Shown: positions 62,601-64,000 of the stretch, in pieces | Numbering within the stretch: position 1 is the stretch's first letter | Layout of the letters: the number at the start of each line of letters is the position of its first letter | Assembly: GCA_942159475.1 (NCBI GenBank) | Contig: OW804094.1 | Span: 132,914,755 to 132,978,754 of the forward strand | Length of the DNA stretch: 64,000 nucleotides | From: Sthenelais limicola | Taxonomy: Eukaryota; Annelida; Polychaeta; Phyllodocida; Sigalionidae | Reading direction: 5' to 3' | Position numbers and translations under genes: made by a program | The notes under the pieces: generated by a model | What the model saw: the letters and a program-made list of their open reading frames with translations, nothing else | Told to the model about the DNA's origin: nothing | The model's database searches: none

Positions 62601-63759
62601 GTTATCAATCAATACCTGGGAGCATCATTTGCCATAATTGGGTTGTTCACTTAGCAGATACGACCAGCCACATTGTAAATAGCCTTTGAGTCTTTCAATC
62701 ATAAATGCTACATGTATATATTGTAAGGCCCAAACGGCACACTTACTTACATCGTTGAGAAATCCTAAATTGATATAGATTTAAACTGATGAACAAACAT
62801 GGCTCAAAGACAGACTTGGATCAAATGTAGGATGTGCATAGTAATTAAACATGCCATATTGAACCATACAAGAAGAATGGATTTAAATCATATTAACGCT
62901 CCCCAGGGACGATTCTACTCGCCCATTCCAATGTAGATATTGGGACTGATTGTGTTTAATCTACAAGCAGCACGAGGATCCTTTTCAGTTTTTAGGCAGG
63001 AGGAGCATACATCCTCTATTCATCCGCAATCACGGCGGCTTTAGTGGCTCATATCGCCAAGGTCCATATTATCATAAATCCCCACCACACGCATGCATTT
63101 ATAAAGACATATAATACAGGGGGTGCTTAATCGGGATATTCTAGTACACGTTAATATAGGGGTGGGATCTAGCTTCAGCCCACATCTTAACCAGGGACTT
63201 AACAAGAGGGACACGAACACATCACCCACTACTTTCACACCTCGGCAAACTGTAATACCTTGACATCATCTCCTGTTAGGGTGGCCAGCATTTTACTGGA
63301 GGTTTATTTATACATGAAGTTGGCAAGTATTGAATTTCTTTCAGGTTCGGGAATGGGATTCATAGCCATAGACTTTTCCATAGACACGTCTGTGGCCTTG
63401 CTAACCAAACTAGTTCACACTTTTTGTGAGGTACGTGCAGGGAATTGAGAATCCAGGCTGAGTTAAGTCGATATAGGAAAACAGAATCTCGCCTTAACAT
63501 TTTATCTAAACCTCTTACCTCTGGACTATTCATATCCAACTAGTGCTATATTTCCTCCCCGGTTTACTGATTAATCAGTCTACCAGAAAGGCAGTACTAG
63601 AATTGGTATAACAAAAAGTGATTATCTTACCTGAAATACTTTGGTGAGGACCCTTCTCTTGGACATTTGTCTCACTTGGACTCCCATGGCATTCTTTATG
63701 CCATGGTATCGCCGGGGCACATAGGGCTGGGCGTATGGGTTTGGTTTCCACTCGTCCAT
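18952..63759 (-). CDS. POMGNT1: POMGNT1, protein O-linked-mannose beta-1,2-GlcNAc-transferase 1 (20 exons, whole CDS)
   Basis: The enzyme transfers GlcNAc from UDP-GlcNAc to O-mannose on proteins such as alpha-dystroglycan, in the Golgi. The exons listed below join to 655 codons plus a stop, all in phase; the vertebrate protein has about 660. Layout: cytosolic tail 1-43; one membrane segment about 45-62 (type II); stem domain of the ILEI/PANDER type about 97-235, with [12 protein letters not shown] and [19 protein letters not shown]; linker with RRRRQFC and cysteines 272, 282 and 284; GT-A catalytic domain about 300-650. Catalytic landmarks are IIAGNRP (309-315), EEDLD (396-400, metal/nucleotide-binding position), YCISAWNDQ (423-431), PGLGW (450-454), LWDWDMWMR (475-483) and VVGVPASPY near the C-terminus. 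Start: ACCATGG context, first in-frame ATG after an in-frame TGA about 80 bp upstream. It is not POMGNT2 or MGAT1, because the stem domain and LWDWDMWM block are POMGNT1-specific as far as I know. Confidence 0.96.
19428..19495 (-). CDS. POMGNT1: POMGNT1 exon 19
   Basis: Encodes residues 613-634 plus two bases of 635, including MWRLF and [12 protein letters not shown]. Acceptor 'tttgcag|AGC', donor 'GC|gtaagt'. Intron 18 (19496-20383) holds a fragment of the TTAA-flanked repeat near 19938-19970 ('ctgcattcccaactaaatcg'). Confidence 0.92.
20384..20425 (-). CDS. POMGNT1: POMGNT1 exon 18 (42 bp)
   Basis: A very short exon of exactly 14 codons (599-612), [14 protein letters not shown], matching the family's CLHIWDLDVRG block. 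Acceptor 'gcttttcag|TGC', donor 'AAG|gtacac'. A longer open frame that covers it (20221-20712) is in a different reading frame and is not real. Intron 17 (20426-20785) is otherwise empty. Confidence 0.93.
20786..20857 (-). CDS. POMGNT1: POMGNT1 exon 17
   Basis: Twenty-four codons (575-598), [11 protein letters not shown]...STWKQVAK, both borders in phase 0. Acceptor 'tttcag|GAT'. The donor AAG|gtgcct is weak, matching the consensus only at GT and the exon side, but the phase and the family alignment fix it. Intron 16 (20858-21803) carries a 0.5-kb inverted-repeat element. Confidence 0.92.
21087..21571 (+). mobile_element. TTAA-flanked inverted-repeat element, copy 1
   Basis: The left end is '(c)taa|agctgcattcccaac..aaatcgaccc' and the right end is the inverted form 'gccgggaatgctact|ttaa'. 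Between them it shares ordered blocks with the reverse complement of 24884-25396: 'atactgaaag', 'ttcattattttc/t', 'agtggcaattt', and 'atacctatctaggcagtg'. It has no open frame for a transposase, so it is non-autonomous. TTAA flanks fit piggyBac-type insertion, but TA-targeting families remain possible. Confidence 0.7.
21804..21912 (-). CDS. POMGNT1: POMGNT1 exon 16
   Basis: One base completing codon 538 followed by 36 codons (539-574), including [17 protein letters not shown], close to the vertebrate VLDHSKNPCEDSFLPDT. Acceptor 'tctccag|C', donor 'AAG|gtaatt'. Intron 15 is the shortest, 249 bp. Confidence 0.95.
22162..22352 (-). CDS. POMGNT1: POMGNT1 exon 15
   Basis: The largest coding exon: 63 codons (475-537) plus two bases. 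It starts [11 protein letters not shown] and includes [17 protein letters not shown] and [13 protein letters not shown], the most conserved part of the catalytic domain. Acceptor 'atttgcag|TTA', donor 'AG|gtgagt'. Confidence 0.97.
22893..23021 (-). CDS. POMGNT1: POMGNT1 exon 14
   Basis: Forty-three codons (432-474), [20 protein letters not shown] then [10 protein letters not shown] and WPTPEK. Acceptor 'gtttcag|GGT', donor 'AAA|gtaagt'. Intron 14 (22353-22892) is AT-rich with no other feature. Confidence 0.97.
23022..24222 (-). other. POMGNT1 intron 13
   Basis: No exon was found inside. It carries a G run at about 23238-23261 and a C run at about 23430-23448 facing each other across roughly 170 bp, and a short tandem 'ttttccaggccct' motif near 23990-24040. 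Confidence 0.7.
24223..24295 (-). CDS. POMGNT1: POMGNT1 exon 13
   Basis: One base completing Ser407, then codons 408-431 ending [10 protein letters not shown], a catalytic-domain signature shared with MGAT1-type enzymes. Acceptor 'tttttttgcag|T', donor 'CAG|gtaagt'. Confidence 0.96.
24884..25396 (-). mobile_element. TTAA-flanked inverted-repeat element, copy 2
   Basis: Outer ends read 'ttaa|agctgcattacc' at 24884 and, inverted, 'gggtcgatttagctgggaa..agct|ttaa' at 25396. Interior blocks match copy 1 in reverse orientation. The right end lies 24 bp from the exon 12 donor (25420), so the element begins almost at the start of intron 12. No transposase frame is present. Confidence 0.7.
25421..25479 (-). 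CDS. POMGNT1: POMGNT1 exon 12 (active-site EEDLD)
   Basis: Nineteen codons (388-406) plus two bases: [22 protein letters not shown] at 396-398 sits where GT-A transferases carry the DXD-like metal and nucleotide-sugar binding site. Acceptor 'atttcag|AAG', donor 'AG|gtgagt'. Confidence 0.96.
25480..27346 (-). other. POMGNT1 intron 11
   Basis: An AT-rich 1.9-kb intron. I see no further exon, RNA gene or clear mobile element; the short open frames at 25821-26039 and 26593-26965 match nothing I recognise. Confidence 0.7.
27347..27472 (-). CDS. POMGNT1: POMGNT1 exon 11
   Basis: Forty-two codons (346-387), [20 protein letters not shown] then [12 protein letters not shown] and TASFNLFP, nearly identical to vertebrate [18 protein letters not shown]. 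Acceptor 'attttacag|GTC', donor 'CCT|gtaaga'. Confidence 0.97.
27732..27959 (+). mobile_element. Foldback element, family F copy A
   Basis: The left end 'ttaagccctacact' is mirrored by the right end 'agtgtagaaggggcttaa'. Inside, 'accgattttctc', 'gggcagtcag' and 'cctgacgattggatt' recur, in reverse complement, in the element at 51918-52048. It is short, carries no open frame and looks like a non-autonomous DNA element. Confidence 0.55.
28609..28721 (+). repeat. Direct repeat R, copy 1
   Basis: Runs from 'agccgt.taat.attaacc' through 'cgactgaatataaatg', 'aatctaaccttgttttcaa' and 'ctcatatgccaggattattg' to 'gctcagaaagc'. The same sequence recurs at 29233-29347 in the same orientation with few changes; a shorter relative lies at 28747-28803. 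Confidence 0.8.
28747..28803 (+). repeat. Direct repeat R, short copy
   Basis: Shares 'tgtaatgattaacca', 'cggctgaaaataaat' and 'gaacgtcta' with copies 1 and 3; 'gaacgtcta' is found in copy 3 but not copy 1. It ends before the 'ccttgttttcaacctc' block. Confidence 0.6.
29233..29347 (+). repeat. Direct repeat R, copy 3
   Basis: Same ordered blocks as 28609-28721. Together the two long copies bracket about 510 bp that includes a less AT-rich stretch with an NRF-1-like site ('tgcgcatgcgc') near 29068. The arrangement resembles duplicated ends or a segmental duplication; there are no transposon hallmarks. Confidence 0.8.
29623..29782 (+). repeat. 80-bp tandem duplication with nested 12-bp repeats
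   Basis: Units at 29623-29702 and 29703-29782 differ by about one base. Each contains repeated 'tcgggatctggg' and one 'aatcacgtgatc' with a CACGTG E-box. A palindromic 'tgcgcatgcgc' lies just upstream. The stretch is GC-rich compared with the surrounding intron. Confidence 0.9.
30031..30059. repeat. Perfect 11-bp inverted repeat (hairpin)
   Basis: The arms 'ttctggggtgg' and 'ccaccccagaa' pair perfectly around a 7-base loop. It follows directly on the GC-rich block at 29570-30030. The role is unknown. Confidence 0.75.
30318..30432. repeat. (GA)n-rich purine tract
   Basis: Almost pure purine on the plus strand, built of GAGAGG and GGGA units. In the POMGNT1 transcript it is a CU-rich tract. 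The open frames across it are low-complexity artefacts. Confidence 0.9.
32299..32462. repeat. (GA)n-rich purine tract
   Basis: Long GA/GGGA purine stretch within intron 10. The open frames on the opposite strand translate to serine-leucine repeats and are not genes. Confidence 0.9.
33474..33726. repeat. (GA)n and (CAGA)n microsatellite
   Basis: About 250 bp of GA repeats, with a (GT)n patch near 33578-33592 and (CAGA)n at the right end. The opposite-strand open frames of serine, leucine and histidine repeats are artefacts. Confidence 0.92.
34289..34352. repeat. (GA)n/(CAGA)n microsatellite
   Basis: A short purine-rich tract with 'gacagacagacag', related in composition to the tract 600 bp to its left. 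Confidence 0.85.
35398..35525 (+). repeat. SINE-like tail, copy 1, with (AAAT)n end
   Basis: Contains 'ccaggcaggtgacagaaggcc', 'cacagtcac', 'ccattttgtacaa' and 'gaaatatggataaa', followed by an (aaat)n tail. The same blocks recur at 36690-36792. A fixed 3' end with an A-rich simple tail is typical of SINEs; the head was not identified. Confidence 0.55.
35966..36042 (-). pseudogene. tRNA-like sequence (pseudo-tRNA or SINE head)
   Basis: On the minus strand 'TAGCTCAGATGG' matches the pol III A box and 'GGTTCGATTCC' matches the B box exactly. The T arm pairs (GCGGG with CCCGC). The anticodon loop reads CATGTAA (TGT, threonine-like), but the anticodon stem pairs poorly and the acceptor ends do not pair. 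A T6 run follows at 35954-35959. A second T-arm-like palindrome (GCGGG..CCCGC) lies near 35777-35795. This fits a tRNA-derived repeat better than a working tRNA. Confidence 0.6.
36690..36792 (+). repeat. SINE-like tail, copy 2
   Basis: Shares 'caggcag.ggacagaag', 'cacagccattttgtacaa' and 'gaaatatggataaa' with 35398-35525 and ends in an A-rich run. Confidence 0.55.
37146..37221 (-). CDS. POMGNT1: POMGNT1 exon 10
   Basis: One base completing Arg320, then 25 codons (321-345), [20 protein letters not shown] then DGYFE, closely matching vertebrate [20 protein letters not shown]. Acceptor 'tttgcag|T', donor 'GAG|gtaaga'. Intron 9 is 416 bp (37222-37637), with nothing notable. Confidence 0.97.
37638..37708 (-). 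CDS. POMGNT1: POMGNT1 exon 9
   Basis: Twenty-three codons (297-319) plus two bases, including [15 protein letters not shown], the first beta-strand and nucleotide-sugar pocket of the GT-A fold. Acceptor 'ttttgcag|TTG', donor 'CG|gtaagt'. Confidence 0.97.
37709..39322 (-). other. POMGNT1 intron 8
   Basis: No extra exon. It contains C-rich, proline-coding low-complexity patches (38380-38480 and 39119-39270), a short fragment (38526-38547) and a full copy (38953-39109) of the dispersed hairpin repeat, and a (CCCA)n run at about 39124-39141 that could form a G-quadruplex on the transcript strand. Confidence 0.7.
38953..39109 (+). repeat. Dispersed hairpin repeat, full copy 1
   Basis: Starts 'tcagaatggt.atgtcagtgatt', then a perfect 10-bp inverted repeat, 'ggacgcctac' (38977-38986) and 'gtaggcgtcc' (39014-39023), then 'ccaatgggatt', 'cattttgcggtt', 'cagtttggagggactctc' and 'agactgc'. 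No open frame. Confidence 0.8.
39323..39450 (-). CDS. POMGNT1: POMGNT1 exon 8
   Basis: Two bases completing Glu254, then 42 codons (255-296), [20 protein letters not shown] then [13 protein letters not shown], close to vertebrate [20 protein letters not shown]. Cysteines 257, 272, 282 and 284 probably form disulphides. Acceptor 'tgttttag|AG', donor 'CAG|gtgggt'. The upstream intron has a GC donor. Confidence 0.97.
39803..39808 (-). other. POMGNT1: Non-canonical GC splice donor of POMGNT1 intron 7
   Basis: The exon 7 border reads GAAG|gcaagt, the usual form of a GC-AG donor with strong pairing elsewhere to U1. The nearest GT (aagtac, 4 bases on) would shift the frame of exon 8. GC with GAAG gives Glu254 and keeps all downstream codons in frame. 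Confidence 0.85.
39809..39907 (-). CDS. POMGNT1: POMGNT1 exon 7
   Basis: Two bases completing Gly221, 32 codons (222-253) and one base of 254. It includes [20 protein letters not shown], matching vertebrate EKHSKSPALSSWGDPV at the end of the stem domain. Acceptor 'attttag|GT'. Confidence 0.95.
39908..42147 (-). other. POMGNT1 intron 6
   Basis: A 2.2-kb AT-rich intron carrying one dispersed hairpin repeat copy (40098-40253). The open frames at 40875-41084 and 41509-41811 show no recognisable domain. Confidence 0.7.
40098..40253 (+). repeat. Dispersed hairpin repeat, copy 2
   Basis: Has 'cagataagaata', 'gtatgtcagtgatt', 'aggcgtcccaatggg', 'acattttgcggtttgga', 'ctctcaactct' and 'ctagactgc'. 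The left arm of the hairpin has been deleted ('gattgatcac'), while the right arm remains. Confidence 0.75.
42148..42265 (-). CDS. POMGNT1: POMGNT1 exon 6
   Basis: Thirty-nine codons (182-220) plus one base, [20 protein letters not shown] then [15 protein letters not shown], matching the vertebrate KDEGSF..LLRSLGS..WRDTWAFV stem block. Acceptor 'tctgcag|GAT', donor 'G|gtgaga'. Confidence 0.96.
42266..43681 (-). other. POMGNT1 intron 5
   Basis: A 1.4-kb intron. Near 42313-42333 it has an isolated 'ttaaagctgcattaac' that matches one end of the TTAA-flanked element, possibly a solo remnant. Nothing else was recognised. Confidence 0.6.
43682..43795 (-). CDS. POMGNT1: POMGNT1 exon 5
   Basis: Thirty-eight codons (144-181), both borders in phase 0, [20 protein letters not shown] then [18 protein letters not shown]. 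This is the core of the ILEI/PANDER-type stem domain that binds sugar. Acceptor 'tgttgcag|GGA', donor 'AAG|gtgagt'. Confidence 0.97.
47718..47918. repeat. 200-bp foldback hairpin in POMGNT1 intron 4
   Basis: The outer arms (47718-47769 and 47867-47918) are inverted copies of 52 bp with three differences, and pairing continues inward ('gaggtcctgcctac' with 'gtagggaggacctc') almost to a small loop near 47812-47832. All three outer differences would be G-U pairs in an RNA made from the minus strand. No open frame is conserved. Confidence 0.85.
48076..48230 (+). repeat. Dispersed hairpin repeat, copy 3
   Basis: Contains 'tcagataagaatggtatg', 'ttggacgcctactgcg', 'ccaatgggatt', 'cattttgcggtttga', 'cagtttggagggactccct' and 'gcctagactg'. 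A short deletion removes the right hairpin arm. Confidence 0.8.
48345..48413 (-). CDS. POMGNT1: POMGNT1 exon 4
   Basis: Twenty-three codons (121-143), [20 protein letters not shown] then QAS, matching vertebrate [22 protein letters not shown]. Acceptor 'catcaag|ATC' (AAG, rarer than CAG or TAG), donor 'TCG|gtaagt'. Intron 3 is 389 bp (48414-48802). Confidence 0.95.
48803..48936 (-). CDS. POMGNT1: POMGNT1 exon 3
   Basis: Two bases completing Glu76, then 44 codons (77-120), including [19 protein letters not shown], matching vertebrate LDVEVYSSRSKVYVAVDGT at the start of the stem domain. Acceptor 'cttttacag|AA', donor 'ATG|gtaagt'. Confidence 0.95.
50079..50185. mobile_element. Foldback element, family F copy B (107 bp)
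   Basis: The ends 'gggcctagtcca....gccgattctcatg' and 'catgagaatcggc....tggactaggccc' are perfect inverted blocks of 12 and 13 bp separated by four non-matching bases. The 'cca.tatgccgatt.tc' motif is shared with the ends of the elements at 27732 and 51918, suggesting one family. Confidence 0.65.
51918..52048 (-). mobile_element. Foldback element, family F copy C (partial)
   Basis: The reverse complement reads 'taagccctgtgcccactgtg', 'ccgattttctca', 'ggcagtcggctgac' and 'cctgacgatcggattt', parallel to the element at 27732-27959. The other end runs into a G20 homopolymer and is unclear. Confidence 0.5.
52276..52309 (+). repeat. (GGGT)n G-quadruplex candidate
   Basis: Six or more GGG runs are separated by single T bases, the pattern that forms very stable parallel quadruplexes. 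It is on the plus strand, the non-transcribed template side being C-rich for POMGNT1 sense RNA, so a quadruplex would form in DNA rather than in the pre-mRNA. Confidence 0.85.
54786..54873 (-). repeat. Dispersed repeat, copy 2 (related to 545-618)
   Basis: The reverse complement has 'ttatacctttcta', 'cgccataggctacagca', 'tcataccacaaa' and 'gtgggtaata' in the same order as 545-618. Confidence 0.55.
55163..55259 (-). CDS. POMGNT1: POMGNT1 exon 2 (membrane segment)
   Basis: Thirty-two codons (44-75) plus one base, encoding the single membrane span [19 protein letters not shown] followed by DTSKKLQQ, comparable to vertebrate LLVTVIVNIKLILDTRR. This anchors the enzyme as a type II Golgi protein. 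Acceptor 'tgttgcag|GCG', donor 'G|gtaagc'. Confidence 0.94.
55729..55832. repeat. 104-bp hairpin in POMGNT1 intron 1
   Basis: The arms begin 'gggaca.tattgcactgtcc' and end with the inverted form, with pairing continuing through the T-rich/A-rich segments to 'ggccca' and 'tgggtt' around a loop of about 16 bases. The stem is about 43 bp with a few mismatches. Confidence 0.75.
56577..56735. repeat. (GA)n-rich purine tract
   Basis: Purine-rich GA/GGA tract ending in 'gtgtgtgtctgtgtg'. The opposite-strand open frames are serine-leucine low complexity. Confidence 0.9.
58243..58393 (+). repeat. Dispersed hairpin repeat, copy 4
   Basis: Contains 'ggtatgtcagtgattggacg', 'cctactgcc', 'ggagtaggt', 'acattttgcggtttgga', 'cagtttggagggactct' and 'tctagactgg'. 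The right hairpin arm is mutated to 'gtaggttacc'. Confidence 0.78.
59420..59775. repeat. (CT)n-rich pyrimidine tract
   Basis: About 350 bp of C and T, with CTCTCTCC units and a C run at 59435-59448. It is the mirror of the purine tracts in other introns, so in the POMGNT1 transcript it is GA-rich. The open frames across it are artefacts. Confidence 0.92.
63631..63759 (-). CDS. POMGNT1: POMGNT1 exon 1 of the CDS (start codon)
   Basis: Forty-three codons starting [20 protein letters not shown], like vertebrate MDDWKPSP. It ends [10 protein letters not shown] before the membrane span. Kozak context ACCATGG; an in-frame TGA lies about 80 bp upstream. Donor 'CAG|gtaaga'. Upstream, a pyrimidine-rich 'cctatttcttcag|' ending at 63885 could be the acceptor of a 5' UTR intron, which would put the promoter beyond the window. 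Confidence 0.95.
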
Positions 63760-63884
63760 GGTGTCTCCAATATGTTTAGAACTCACCGAGTAACTCTCAC
63801 CTAGGTCTATTCTCAGTTGTAGCTGTCACTGCACGTCAGGCCAAGTTTGTCTGACCCATTGAGAAGGATTTCCATCATTGTTCA
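63760..63884 (-). other. POMGNT1: Probable 5' UTR of POMGNT1
   Basis: The stretch between a good acceptor candidate and the start codon, containing an in-frame stop. Vertebrate POMGNT1 likewise has a non-coding first exon. The rest of the window, to 64000, would be intron; I see no clear core promoter in it. Confidence 0.45.
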
Positions 63885-64000
63885 CTGAAGAAATAGGATA
63901 ACACACTTACACACACACAGGGGGAATAAGACGTCCACTGTTACAAGTTCACCCGGGGCCAAGCTTCCTTTAAAGATGAGACAATAATGGCTGTGTATAC

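Larger units (their letters stand above)
55260..63630 (-). other. POMGNT1 intron 1 (8.4 kb)
   Basis: No coding exon recognised. It carries a 104-bp hairpin (55729-55832), a (GA)n tract (56577-56735), a dispersed hairpin repeat (58243-58393) and a (CT)n tract (59420-59775). From 59800 to 63600 the sequence is AT-rich, unremarkable single-copy-looking DNA with short open frames only. Confidence 0.7.

Noticed and set aside
1..64000. CRISPR array, operon, integrated virus or transposase gene
   Set aside because: No regularly spaced repeats, no ribosome-binding-site gene clusters, and no long frame resembling reverse transcriptase, integrase or transposase was found in either strand.

Overview
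This window looks like nuclear DNA from a bilaterian animal. I suspect a marine invertebrate, but the sequence does not settle the phylum. The reasons are: a protein gene split into 20 small exons with GT..AG introns from about 0.25 to 9.7 kb; a transcription factor coded in one exon behind a 5' untranslated intron; AT-rich non-coding DNA full of purine and pyrimidine microsatellites; and several families of short inverted-repeat elements. I see no bacterial operon, CRISPR array, rRNA gene or viral gene.

Two protein-coding genes can be supported, arranged tail to tail. The left gene (+ strand) has its coding exon at 6803-8725 and probably a promoter and non-coding first exon at about 3336-3780. 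It encodes a 640-residue bZIP transcription factor. Residues about 135-200 form an NFIL3/E4BP4-type bZIP, and residues about 541-604 form a second, complete bZIP closer to the PAR/HLF type. Two full bZIP domains in one chain is the most unusual protein feature here. A PLNLC motif between them resembles a CtBP co-repressor docking site.

The right gene (- strand) fills 18952-63759 and is a complete orthologue of POMGNT1, the Golgi enzyme that adds N-acetylglucosamine in beta-1,2 linkage to O-linked mannose, as on alpha-dystroglycan. I could place all 20 coding exons. Every junction keeps phase, and they join to a 655-residue protein, close to the roughly 660 residues of the vertebrate enzyme. 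Intron 7 uses a GC-AG splice pair; the other introns use GT..AG. Exon 12 has an inverted-repeat element starting 24 bases past its donor site.

The rest is intergenic or intronic. Region by region: 1-3.3 kb intergenic with diverged repeats; 3.3-8.7 kb the bZIP gene; 8.7-18.9 kb between the two gene 3' ends, with a perfect 60-bp tandem duplication and no supported gene; 18.9-63.9 kb POMGNT1. Its introns carry a TTAA-flanked inverted-repeat family (two copies of about 0.5 kb), a second foldback family, two long hairpins, a dispersed hairpin-bearing repeat (at least five copies in the window), a tRNA-like/SINE region, an 80-bp tandem duplication, a strong G-quadruplex candidate and several (GA)n tracts.

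The two genes show no obvious functional link. One is a nuclear regulator and the other a Golgi glycosyltransferase. All family assignments come from reading the translations against remembered family features; no database search was run.
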